Assembly: GCA_051294375.1 (NCBI GenBank)
Contig: CM119265.1
Span: 21,824,278-21,888,277 of the forward strand
Source: Paraspadella gotoi
Taxonomy: Eukaryota > Chaetognatha
Length of the DNA: 64,000 bases
Reading direction: 5' to 3'
Both the position numbers and the translations under genes were made by a program. Under the pieces are notes generated by a model. The model searched no databases and was not told the origin of the DNA. It saw nothing but the letters and a program-made list of their open reading frames with translations. Below are positions 13,024 through 26,300 of this stretch, piece by piece (positions within the stretch are counted from its first letter, which is position 1; each line of letters opens with the position of its first letter).

Positions 13024-13409
13024 GGAGAGAATAGAGAGATCATTCTTGTCATTGTTTTTTTTTTTCAAGAATGATGATTGACGAAAACGTAAAAATCAAG
13101 CAAAGTAAAACAAAGTTTGGTCTCTAATTCAGCTCATCAGGTACTTTCAGTATATTTTTGTCACTATATATAATTATATATTGCCTAAGGATTTCAGTGA
13201 CTATATTATTTTATAAATCATTTCGTTAAATTAAAAATATTGGGATGAATTATTGTTTTTTTTTTTTTGGGTGGATATTGAGGTCGCTTTGTTGAGATCA
13301 AAAAAGATGCCGAATTTTGAAAGTTGATGATAGCGAGAGGTTTGTTCTCTGCCTAAAAATATGAAAACACAGTTGGAACCTGGAACTGCTCGATTAAAGG
13401 AGAGAAAGT

Positions 13410-13461
<52 letters not shown>

Positions 13462-13754
13462 AAGAGAGAGAGAGAGAGGAGAGTGAGAGAGAGATATTCT
13501 CCCCTCACACCAAGCTGCAAGGAAGTGGAGAAAACAAACAGCAAAAAGCGATTCCAAAACATCGCCGCAGGCACAGAAAACCAGAGATTAAGGAGAGCAG
13601 TTAATTTGAAATTGAATTGTGCCACTCTCGATTGTTGACTCTTACGATCGCACGACGACGCGACGACGACGACCACTGGGGAATTTCCGCCAAATTGAAA
13701 GAATAACTTTCCAAAATACTCGTTTCGTTCAAAGTCCCGCAAAACAGCACCGGG

Positions 13755-13826
<72 letters not shown>

Positions 13827-14116
13827 AGAGAGAGTTTGGCCGACGCTTGGCTGCACAAATACACCAAAAGATTATTTCCACGGCGAAATCTGAGCAGCGG
13901 TCCGACCGATTGTCGACGATGATGACGATGACGATGACTACGACCATGATTACGACGACGACGAGAATAACGTTGAATGAATGATGGAACAAGTGGACGA
14001 GAAGGAGGAAGAGGAGGAGGTTGAGATTAACAGGAGCGCAGGGTAAGTTGTGATGTGTGAGAGAGAGATCGAGTTGGATTGGGTGAGGTCGATCGAAGAA
14101 GATAGTATGAAAAACG

Positions 14117-14182
<66 letters not shown>

Positions 14183-14943
14183 AGGAGAGAGAGAAGAGAG
14201 AAGAAAGAATACGGAGACAATAGAAAAAAAATAAGATGGTTAAAAAAAGATAGCGAAGAACCCAGATAGTATTTTTCTCGTCATTATAGTTTAATCGCGT
14301 AGCTTTTGACGAAACTAAATCCGTTTAGAGTTTAAAAACAGGGAAAACGCATAGTTACCGTAGAAATAGACTAAAACGAAAGTCAGATAAGCGCCAAAAT
14401 AAGGAGCAGTCTCGGGTCCAACTTTTATTATGGGTGAGCAAAGTTTAAAATTTATGTGCTTCTTTTTCGATTTACAAAGTTTCAGTGAATCAAACGAGTA
14501 ATTTTTGTCAGGAATCACAAAAAAGCTGACGAATCGAGAAGAAAGATGCACGAGATGCCACAAGAAGAAATTCGCCGACGACGATCGAGAGGACAACGAT
14601 CACAACAACAACGACAAAATGGAAAAGGGCGGCGACGAAGGCGACGAATCCGAAAAAATCGACGATCGAATTTGCGCCGATGAAGATCGAAATAACAACA
14701 ACAATGATGACGACGAGGACGACGAAGCCTTCGGGATTCTCAACGGCGGAGGCCTGGACAACAACAGCAACGTCAGTCTCTTCAACGATTGCGAAATCTG
14801 GGATCTCTCCGACAGAGTCAAAGCCAAGGCGGAAGTTAATTTATGAAGTTATATCATAATATGTATCAATGACAAAATAATGATAAAATGAAAGCGAAGT
14901 TTGAATTACTTCTCATCAAATTGATTGCATACTTTATAAACTC

Positions 14944-15003
<60 letters not shown>

Positions 15004-18000
15004 TCAGAACACAAGTCGCTCCTCCTCCTCTTTCTTACATCGCGACGGCGACGACCCCGGGCGAGCGGCACCGACGAGTTGGAACCTTTCGTGGCGGAAA
15101 TGGGCGTGGCCAGCGTCGTCGATGGGCGAAAAAGGGCCAAGATTTTGCCGCATATAGCCAGGTTGAGCGTTTGGGGAGACGCGAGGGAGCCTAGGGAGGA
15201 ATGGGATGAGGAGGAAGAGGAGGAAGAGAGCGACGACAGCGACGATGATGACGATCTGGAGGACGCAAGAGCAATGGAATTGTCGCCGACTCAGAGCGTC
15301 CAAGACGTCGTCGTCACGATGCCTCAAGCCAAGGACGGCTTCGTCGCCGGCGCTCAGTTCCCCCGAGAGGTTCGTCCGGAGGTGCTCGGATCATTGAACC
15401 ACTCTGGAGGATCCGTGCACAGACGGATCGCGTCCGAAGGCCGAGTCGTAGGAAGAGAAGCTCCCACGGAGTCGACGACCGACTCGGAGAAGCTCGACGA
15501 GACCGCGGACTTCTTCGCTCAAGCGGAAGAGTTGAAGAGGCTCGTCGTGGAGGCTGGACGTTCGCTCGTCGGGTCGAGGGGGAGAGGGAGGAAGGAGGGA
15601 GCGGAAAGAGTGGGGAGGGAGGAAGGTAGACGTGGATGGGACGCCAACGAATCAAGTCTGGCGGCGAGATTCATTTCCGAGATTCTGCGATCGAGCGAAG
15701 GGGGAGAGGGAAATTTCTACGACGATGGAGATGACGAGGACGACGACGGCGACGACGAAGACAACGTCAACGAAAACAGGGCCGGGACGGAGAAGGCCGT
15801 CCAATTCGCCGGCGAAGAGAGAGACAAAATGGATTCGTGTGCGGAGCGAGAAAGCGATGAAGGGGTCGAACGAAGAATCAGCGGATCAACGCGATCGTAC
15901 GACAACGCGAACGACTCATCGGACGAAGAATTTAGTTCGGACCCGAAACTCGTCTCCTTTTTAAACTGCAGTCAAGGTTTCGTGTCAGAACGGGCCGTCA
16001 CCGTCGAGAGCCTTGAAACGTCTTGCGGCGATGACGGTGCCGACGACGAAAGCGCCAGCGAATTGGAAATGAACGCCGACGATCTGGACGCAAGTCTCAG
16101 CTTCTACGGGGTGGAGAGAGTCGAAGAGAGCGAATCGGTCGATTCCATCGCACTCGGCGAAACAAACAGCATGAGCGTTGGAGAGAGAAGGACGGCGGAC
16201 GACCGGTTGGATCGGTTGGTAGAGGAGGAGAGAGACTGTGTGGAGGCGGCGAGGTTCGAGAATGGAGAGGAAGAGAGAGAGGACCAACTACTTTCCCTCT
16301 TAAGATTTGATGAAGGTTTCATCCGGGAAAAGGCTGTAGTCGTCAAGGAAAATGACGTTTCGATCTCGAGCGACGGGAAATTTGACCGAAACGACGCTTC
16401 CGCCGAAAACTTGAAGGGGCGTTTCGGCGTCAATCCGTCGAGAAGCGACATCGAACGTCTCATTTGGAGGGAGAAAGTTGATTTGGGAAAGAAAATGATC
16501 GGGCGGTTGAAGGGCGATGGAAATCGGCTTCCGATGGGCGGAAAAGACGTGGCCGTGATTCTCGGAGAAGAGAGAGACGTCTTAAGGTCAAATTCGGAGG
16601 GTAGAAGGAAAGGCTCGTCGATGCCGGAAGATGACAGGCTGAGGCGACTCTCGCGCTTCGGCGTAGAGGTTATGCTGGAAAAGGCGGCTACAGTAAAAAG
16701 CCTCGACGTCTCTTTCGGATCCGGAAAACATTCCGACGAAATTGGTAAGCGATTCGGGAACGTTGAGTCCGTGGAAAGCGGACGAAACGGGACCTTCGCG
16801 AACGAAGACGTCATTCGAGTTTTTGAGGAGAGAGGGAGAGTCGGAGAGCGTCGAGCCAAATCTCTCGCGACAAAAAGAAGCAAAACGCGACAGACCAAAC
16901 AAGACGAAGAGACGACAAAAAAGATGGCGAGATTCTCCGAAGGTCGCAGCTTTGAAGAGCTACGTGACAGATCTCTCGCGCTTAAAAAAAGCAGAACCCG
17001 ACAGAAGAAATTAGACGTAGAGTCGACGAGAGAGATTGTGAGCGTCTCCGAAGGGTGCAGCGTCGGAGAAAGGCGCGCCAAATCTGCCTCGCCTAAAAGA
17101 AGCAAGACGCGACAGACAAAATTGGACGTGGAGTCAACGAGAGAGATTGTGAGTGTCTCCGAAGGGTGCAGCGTCGGAGAAAGGCGTGGCAAATCTGTCG
17201 CGCCTAAAAGAAGCAAGACGCGACAGACGAACTTGGACGTGGAGTCGACGAGAGAGATCGTGAGCGTCTCCGAAGGGTGCAGCGTCGGAGAAAGGCGCGC
17301 CAAATCTGTCGCGCCTAAAAGAAGCAAGACGGGACAGACGAACTTGGACGTGGAGTCGACGAGAGAGATCGTGTGCGTCTCCGAAGGGTGCAGCATCGGA
17401 GAAAGGCGCGCCAAATCTGTCGCGCCTAAAAGAAGCAAGACGGGACAGACGAACTTGGACGTGGAGTCGACGAGAGAGATCGTGAGCGTCTCCGAAGGGT
17501 GCAGCGTCGGAGAAAGGCGCGCCAAATCTGTCGCGCCTACAAGAAGCAAGACGCGACAGACGATACCCGACGAAGAGACGACGAGAGAGATCGCCAGAAT
17601 CTCAGAAGGTCTCAGCTTCGGGAAAAAAGAAGCGGAAAACTTAACGCGTCACGCGAGATCTAGATCGGTACTCGGGAGCGCGTTCGATCTGGGCGAAGCC
17701 GAGGATTTCGTCGTCGCGGAGGGCGTTAGCACCGGCGGAGGATCGACGCCGACGGTCAAATCGACGGAGCGCGATCGACGCCGCTCGACATTCGAGGACG
17801 AGGCGAGTCTCTTGGCCAAGGAAAAGATCGGGGTCCTCGTCAAGCGACGGAAAAGTCGCGGCGGCGGCGGCGGCGGCAGCGGCGGAACGGATCGATCGAG
17901 CGGCGAAGTTCGGCGGAGATCGAGATCCGTCGACAGTCGAGAGTTGGAGCAGTTGGCCGGGTCGTGGGCCTACGCGCTGAGAGACTTTATCAACACCAAC

Positions 18001-21000
18001 GCTCAACCGCGAAGTTGGTCCTCGTCCGTGACGGAGGAGAGCGAGACGATTATGGCGAAGGAAATCTCCGCGGAAAAATGGGCGACGCTTGGGGGTGGGA
18101 GTGCCGGTGGCGGAGAAGACCACTTGGACGACGATGACGACGGAGATGACGAATATGTCGACGCGAGAGACGGAGAGGAAGATCTGACGGGGACGGGGAC
18201 GGGGACGACGACCAAGACAACATCGACGACGAAGACGACGACGACGACGTCGTCGTCAACCAGGCCGATCAAGAGCGAAATAGTCGCCCACGCGGAGGAG
18301 CGGACGTCCGACTTGAAGGAGGAGTTGGTATCTCCGCCGAAGACCAGCGTGAAGAAGCGGATAAGAGAGATGGCGAGCAGACGAGCGAGTGTGACTCAAG
18401 GGGTTGGGACGACCGATTCGGAGGAGGAGCCTCGACCGAGGGTCAGGAGGAAACCGAGAAAGGTGAGTTAATTTGAAACTAAAGAGCGAGTTAAAAACGT
18501 TAAAATTAAAACTCTTCTTTCGCGGCAGCGTCGAGGCAGTTCTGACGGCATGACGGCCTCGCTCCCGTTTCCCGAGCCATTGATCGAGATGCCCCGATTG
18601 GAGTCGCCACCATCGACATCGTCGCTGCCGCTGACGCCGCCGCTGACGCCAATGGACTCTCCTGAACTGGCTCATTGTCACTGGGAAGAGTCTTCGATCC
18701 AAGAACCGGGTGAGGGACCGATTGATTCCATATACCAATGATGGACATTGGACAATCCGAAACGTTGCTTAAACTGATTCAGATATAAATACTTAATTTG
18801 CTCTTCCTCTTTTCCGTCCGCCATTTTTAATGTTTATTGATTTCTTATATTGCATGCCATTATCCAATTATCCGTTTTCAGCGGTGACACTGGGGCCGCG
18901 TCGAACGTCGGACGAAGCTCGTATTTGGGCGCGAGAATCGTCGCCGTACAAAACGCCCCACCAGGTAGAGTCGGGCCCTATTCCTTATCCAGCCAAAATC
19001 AACGAGAAGTGGTCCGACGAGGTGCCCTATCTGTCCTCGCCGCCCAACAAGAAGCCGCTCGACGGGGGGATTCGCTCTAATTCTATAGTTCCAATTGATC
19101 GGTCACTGGGGCAGTCGAAGGAAATGTCGTCGGAGCAATGGGATCGAATGGTTCAATCTGTAGAATTCGAACAATATGATACGCGACCGGGTCAGACACT
19201 GCATTGGGATCAACCACTGGTTCAGGCGAAACAATCTGACTTGCGACCTGCTCCGTCACAAGATCGCGATCAAGGACTTGCGAAAACGCAGCAAGGGGAT
19301 CAGCCTCCTGTACAATCACAGCAAAGGGTACAGTCGAAGCAATCTGATAAGCTATCAATACAGTCGAAGCAATCTGATAAGCGATCGCAGCAGACAATTA
19401 TCTGCACTGATTTTAAAAGGCTATCTAAACAGTCGCAGCTTTCCGACCGGGCAGTATCCTCCCAGCAATGGGATCAGCCTCTAATAGAGATACAGATATC
19501 TGATCCGCAACTAGGTCAGTCAAAAGAAAAAGATGAAGTACTTCCCGCGCAGTCTCAGCAATGGGATCAGCCTCCAGTGCAATTGGTACACTCGACGCAA
19601 TCCATTAAGCTATCGACGCAGTCAAAGCAATCAGCTCAGCGACAATTACAATCGCAGCAATCGGATCAGCCATTAGTGCAGAAAAAGTCTTCTAAACTAC
19701 AACCAATACAATCTAAATCCTCGCAGCAACAGGATCAGACTCCACCTAAATCGCCTGCGCAATCGAAGCCTTCCGTACAGTTGAATCCTTCCAAACAGTC
19801 AACTTCAGTAGCACAACCTCTCCTTCAATCCCCGTCACATCCGCCGAGGATGCACGAGGAACCGCCGCCGGAGAGACCGGGGACGAAATCGGAAGCGCGT
19901 CCGCTGCCGTTCGTCGAGGGGCCAAAGGGGTATAGTAACGCCGCCGGTGACGGTTATAACGGCGGCGCTTTAGGACGCCGGCGATCGAAACCGAAGGGCG
20001 TCGAGGATAATGGGGAAAAATCAGTCGGATTGAAAATGTGAGAGATGAGATCGTCTTTATTTATATTTTTTTTAACAATTTTTTTTTTCTATGTTCCGGG
20101 GTTTTTTTTTTGTTTTTTGTTTTTCATTTTGTTTTTCTTCCATTTAATTTATTTCGTTATGTTTGTGTTTTTATTTTAGTCCAGATCGTTTTCCTGTTTT
20201 TTTTGTTTTGTTTTTTCTTTTGTTTTGTTTTGTTTTATTTTTTTTTGTTTTCGCGGAAAAGGTTCGAGCACTACCAGCGCAACCAGTTCGTCTACAACCG
20301 CGTCTCCCTGGGCCTCTTCGTCGTCTCACTCTGGAACTGGCAGACCGGAGGTTTCGGCGCCAAAGCCGAATTCCTGGAGAACCTCAAGTCCGCCAGCGTC
20401 TCAGCCGCCGCCGCTTCTACCGTCGCTGACGGCATCTTGGCGGCGATGAGAGAGGAGGGGGAGGTGAAGAAGTGAGAGAGATAGAGAGAGAGAGAGATTC
20501 ACAACTGTCGCCGAAAATGCAATGCCCAGTTGTTAAAGATAATTTTTGATGACAATTAATATCAGTAAAGTATTTTGTAATAATCGTTTATGAAATAAAA
20601 AGAAGGGGACGATCGCGGTGTCTACTAACGTTTTTATTTTAAGTAGTTATTTAAAATTTAATATTTAATATTTAAGTGGCATTGAAGCAAAATACTTCAG
20701 AAAAGAACACTCGACAGAAGTCGACTTGCCTGTCGCCTTGAAATCCTGGATTGCATTTGCAAAACGCGTCAATGGTTCCGTCCGTTTTATTCTTATTGTA
20801 GCACTCGGCCGTGTTGTTCTCCACGCAATTTTTGGCCGGACATAAATCTACTGTCGTTTCGCATCTCGTTCCGTTAAAGGCCGGACCGCAACTGGAAGCG
20901 AAAACGATCGAGAAGTTAGATTAGTTGAATTTATTAATAATTAGTAATATAATGGTGGCAAGGTGATAATAGAGAGGAGCTGAAATGAACGATCATCGAG

Positions 21001-21535
21001 TGATGCTTACAATTTCAGGTAAATTTAGTTCTCGACAAAATTGTATCATAATAATTCAACCACCATCATGACTCCAACAATCTCTTAACATAGATTATCA
21101 ATATATTATATACTCTATCCACCATGACTTTAACTCACTCGCAAACGAATTTATTAAACTCGTCCCGACACTTCCGGTCATGATAGCATGGATTGGCGCC
21201 AGAAACGTTGCCGCAAACGTCGCCTCCTTCACACGCCGCGCCGATTTGCGGCGACGCCGGCGTCGATTCCAAAGTGAAATCTATCTTCTGTCGATTCGAC
21301 ACGGAAGAGTTGTAGAGATTGAGAGGGAGCATGACAGAGAAGAGACGGACGTCGCGGAGGCAGCCTTTGAATCGAGAGGTGGATGGTGAAGAGGTTATCA
21401 AAGATTGAAGACCAATTGGGGATATATTTAATTTGTTTAACTTTAAATAAGAAATAGACTATATAGAAAGAAAGAAATTTAAAAAGAATTTAAGAGAGAA
21501 AGAAAAAAGAAATAAAGATAGAAAGATAGAAAGAT

Positions 21536-21586
<51 letters not shown>

Positions 21587-23271
21587 AAAAAAGAAAAAGA
21601 AAAACGTATGGAGACCAAAGAATGACAAATAAGAATTTATACAAAAACAAATAACTTCATTACCCGAAAACGCTCCCTCTTCGTTAACGGCGACTCGGAC
21701 GCCGCTGACGTTCATCGAGGGCCCCGTTTGGGCCCCGCCCACTTCCGCCCGCGACGCGCTCGTTTCCGTCCAATTGGCGCAGTGGAGATCGTAAATTCGC
21801 AACGAGGTGGCGTTGACGTGGAAACGGCGACACTCGGCGTCGGCGACGTCGAAGGAAGTCGTCAAGAAAACGACGCCGGCGACTAGGGCTTCGAGATTTC
21901 CGGACGAGGTGATGCGGATCTGAAGGATGGAAGGTGAATTTCGGGAGAGAGGGGGAGCGAGCATAGGTGAGAGAGGGAGCGAGCATAGGTGTGAGTCAGG
22001 GAGAATCGAGAAGATTCAGAGGGAATTATATTCAGGACTATCCAGGAGTATTTTTGAAGATTCAGGGAGATTCAATGAGATTGGAGAAGATTTAAGTTTA
22101 TTTTCTGAGATTCAGGGATTTTAAGAAAACAATTTTTGAGAGATTGAGAGAGATTCGATGAGATATCATTACCGGTTGTAGAGATATTTGCATAATGACA
22201 TTAATGGCTAGATTATTACAATTCAACAATTTGGTGCCGCCAATCGTTTAACGTTTCCCTCACCTCAACCGAGACGTCGGAGGAATTAACTTGGAAGAGT
22301 CCGACATCTTTAGAACGCGTCCTCAGGTCGAATGAGAGTTGAAAGCCTCGTTCGGCGCCGATGGCGTCGGAAGGAGTTGTCCAAATAAGTTTCTCGTTGC
22401 CGGCTTTAAAACTGGACACCGCGACGCCTGAAAAATTTAATACATAATGACTTCCGAATGAAAATAATGAAATAAATAAATAAAATAAATAAATAAACTT
22501 TTTTTCATATACAAATTACTCACAATCGTAGCCTTCGAATCCGTTGACGAGGTTGTCGTCAGTGTCGACGCCTCTGCACGTGGCGTCGCTCGCGCAGGGA
22601 GATAATTGGCACGGAACGCGTTTTTCGCACGTCTTGCCGTCGAAGCCTGGCGGGCAGACGCACTTGAAATCCTGGAAAGGGTTTATAAAGAAAATATTGA
22701 TAAAAAAAGACATAGATAAACGAACGAATATAGAAAGAAATAGATAAACATTGAGCCAATTAAGAGTTTTCACGATTTAGATGTTTTAGATTTTTCGTAT
22801 TTTTCATATTTTTTTAGATTTTCGGCGAGGGCTGTAAATTTAAGCAAAAATCAAAATACGTAAGTAATCAAGTTTTTACCCATCTTCCCATCTCGTATTT
22901 AGCTCCACAATTAGTTCCACAATATACCACAATATGATGGAGACAATCCGAATTAATCAATGAAAAAAAATTCACCACCATGACTCGCCTGAAACTCAAC
23001 ATTTTCGCAATTTCCTTTTACGCAAGGTTTTTGATTCTCGCAGATCTGATCAGTTTTGATTCCGGCTTCGACGACGTCCGCCGACGACGGTTCCGGATGG
23101 ACGCCGGGAAAACCGGACGTGACGCCGGATTGCGTCGTCAACGGAAGACGTCGAGAGTCGAGCAGCGGGTCTTGGAGGACGCCTGGATCGAAATCGGATT
23201 GGAGGAAGTTTTTGATTATTAACAGATAGATAAAGATAGAGAAAGCGATATTGATAGAAAGAAACAGAAAG

Positions 23272-23357
<86 letters not shown>

Positions 23358-26300
23358 ACAAAAACAGAGACAGAGAAACAGAAACGAAATCTAAGTTTCA
23401 AACCTTTGAAATCCGGAATCCCCAAGACGTCGGCCTTCGTCGAGAGGGCGCGACGTCTCCTCGCGTTTCGCGCGACTCCGCCGATGAAAATGGCGTCTTT
23501 GGCGACGTTAAAGCCAACGACGCTGGTCGTCGTCGTCTTCGCCGTCGACGTCGCTGACGTCGTCGTCATGTCGAGACGCAACTCTTGACCGTCGTAGGAA
23601 ACGTCGGCTCGATGCTTGTTGCCGTCGTTGTATTTAGCTGGAGGATAAAAAGAGCAATGAAAGTGTGGAATAGAAATGAGCAATAAAAATAAATAGGAAA
23701 AAAGTGTCGCAATAGCCATCAGGGTGTGCCACATTGCCTTTTTATCAATGTACTCTAAATCCGCATTCAGTTTTGGTTACTCAATCTTATTTGCATATTG
23801 CAGCGATTTATATTTTCTCATATATCGTTACATCTGGTTTTGTTGTTTGTTTTTTTTTTTGGTTTTTTTGGGGGGGAGAGATTATTTAAATAATAGTTTT
23901 AAATCGCCTCACCGTCCGACGACGCGGTAACAACGCTCCCGTTTGTAGCGTCAAAGACGCCGGCGACGACGACGCCGTTCTTCAAATATCCCGCCAGGAA
24001 ACCGGAATCGGCTGTGGGCGTGGCCGATCCGAGGAAAAACAATAGACCATCCGTCGCTTTCGTTTTGAAGAGTAGGGATATGGAGGAGGAGGAGGAGGAG
24101 GACGTGGAGGAGGAGAGGTTGAAGAAGACGTAAGAAGCGTTGGACGAAGGTTCTTTGTTGAAGAGGAGCGTCACCGGGGTGACCTCTGTGGAGAGGGGAA
24201 GGATTAAAATAGTTTTAATAACATTAATTTTTTTTTTTTTTTTAATATTTAATCGTTGACGAGCAATATAAGCATCCCCACTCACCCACGGAACAATTCG
24301 CTCCGGCAAAAGTCCTCGCGCACCGGCACATTAAATCGTTCCACCGGTCGACGCACTTCCCTCCATTGTTGCATGGATCGCCGACGCACTGCGGATTCCG
24401 CCGACATCCTTCGACTACTGCAGCGCCGGCGCTAAAGTCCGACCGCGTCAATGCCTCGGCGTTGGCGCCAAAACGCAGATCGCGCACGCAGCCGGCGAAG
24501 GGCGTGGCGTCGGAGGAAAGGGTGAGTTCTATCGGCGTCGAGGTGATGTTGACGTCGATCGAGGCCGTGAGAATGATCGTAGACGAGGCGTTGGTGCCGT
24601 TGAACTCGACGGAGACGGAGTCGGTGCCGGGATCGAGAGAAACGACGACGGGGTTCCATCGAGGATCGGAAGCGTTCGTCGACGACTCGAAATTCTCCAG
24701 CGGAGCGGAGGTGACCGAGGAAGGTACGCCCGGATCGAGGAACAGTCGACCGTCGGAGAAGCGAAGGACGAGGCTGAGATTGTTGGAAGAGGAAAGGGTG
24801 AGGACGGAACCCTGAAGGTAAGTCGTCTTCAGGTCGAAGGTGATGCGTGTGAGGGAAGTGACGAAAAATTGGGTGGAGGCCGAGACGGAACCTGGAGAGT
24901 TTAAGGGTCGAAAACGATAGCGGTCGTTCGTTCGCAGATGGTTAATTGGTTAACCAATGGTTAACCAACGGTTATGGTACAATTGTGCAAATGTACAACA
25001 TGCATGCAGTGATGCCATTTGGCCTCAATTCACACACTCGGTCACAAACCATTCCCATGACTTCCGAATACCTTTCCCAACGAACGCCATCTCGGTCGTG
25101 TTCTCGCACGTTCTTCCAGTCCACGACGCCGCACATGCGCAGGAGAACGTCGCCACCTCCAAATTCTCGTCGTAGCTGTCTTTGCACACGGCGCCGTTCT
25201 GGCACGGCCACGCTTGGCACGCGTCCAGCGCCACCGAGCAGTTGACGCCCGCGTGGGTGGAAGGGCAATGGCATTTATGTTCGCCGGGGGGGAGGTCGGT
25301 CTGGCGAAGGGAATGAGGTGGGACGATTGGAGGGGAAGACATGGGGCGTTAAAAAAAGGAAAATAAGACGTCGGGTCATCGGGGGGTAAATGGAGGAATA
25401 ATAATCTAATCCAACAAAAAAATATTCTTACAGGATGATTCATAAAGCGGATTTTGTTTGCCTGTACACGTCCGACATAAATTAAAGTGAATTAAAGTAC
25501 CCACAAACGCGGTTTGAACTAATGCGACTCGAATCATTCTGCCCACTCAAAAAAAAAAAACAACAACAACTTCGAACAGTCAATTAATCTTCGCGTCATT
25601 CGCGATCCTCCTTATTCCTAAATCTTCAAAAAGCGGTTAAAGGAAAATCTGGTGACTAATGCGACTAATGCATTAGTAATGCGTCAGTTTCGTGCGCAAA
25701 AAAAAATTACAAAATCTGCAGATGAGCAAATTTAGCTAAAAAATTAAGAGCCTTAGCCTTAGCCATAGCTACTTTTAAACGTAGATAAAAGTTATGTTCT
25801 GTTAATATTAATTTTTATAATCACATCCAGAAATTAAAAAAATATCAATCTACAGTATGCAATTATCTCTCACCGAATTGCACGTCCCGTTTCCGCAAGG
25901 GGTCTCCTCCACGCAAGTGTCGTACACGTCCGTGCAATTGCGCCCCTTCCATCCGCGCGCGCATTCGCAGATGTAAGATTCGCTTCCGTTGACGCAGGTG
26001 GCGTTGTTGACGCAGGGAGAATCCGCGCAAAAGTCCGTGGAATTCTCGCAGAGATAACCTAAAGGGGGAAAGATAAATTTAAGTTTTGGTCTTTGGATTT
26101 TCAAACTTTGATTTTAGCTTACTCAGTAATAAAATTTTCTTAGTCTAGAGTTTGTTAAAATTTAAGGAGATGAAAGTTTAAAATATTTTTATTTTTAACT
26201 TAAAAAAAATTAAATTTAACGAATATATTTGTCATTTTGCAAAATATGCTTTATAACCGTTCGCTAAATGACGTGTGGTCTTTACGTATCTAGTCAAGTC

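Larger units (their letters stand above)
11822..20729 (-). other. crb: Crumbs intron 12 (GC-AG, 8.9 kb) hosting an opposite-strand gene
   Basis: The donor reads CAG|GCAAGT and the acceptor is a normal AG. Joining the flanking exons restores the EGF ending GDRC in frame, so the intron is well supported although it does not start with GT. Other crumbs introns are about 0.1-0.7 kb. Between 11.9 and 13.9 kb I see only AT-rich filler and an (AG)n run. The rest is occupied by a plus-strand coding gene. Confidence 0.85.

Noticed and set aside
13353-14220. Long minus-strand frames rich in Ser-Leu
   Set aside because: They are translations of (AG)n/(CT)n microsatellites; no start, domain or splice context supports them.
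16104-17549. 481-codon minus-strand open frame
   Set aside because: It is the antisense shadow of the tandem-repeat exon on the plus strand; its own repeats simply mirror the 111-bp unit.
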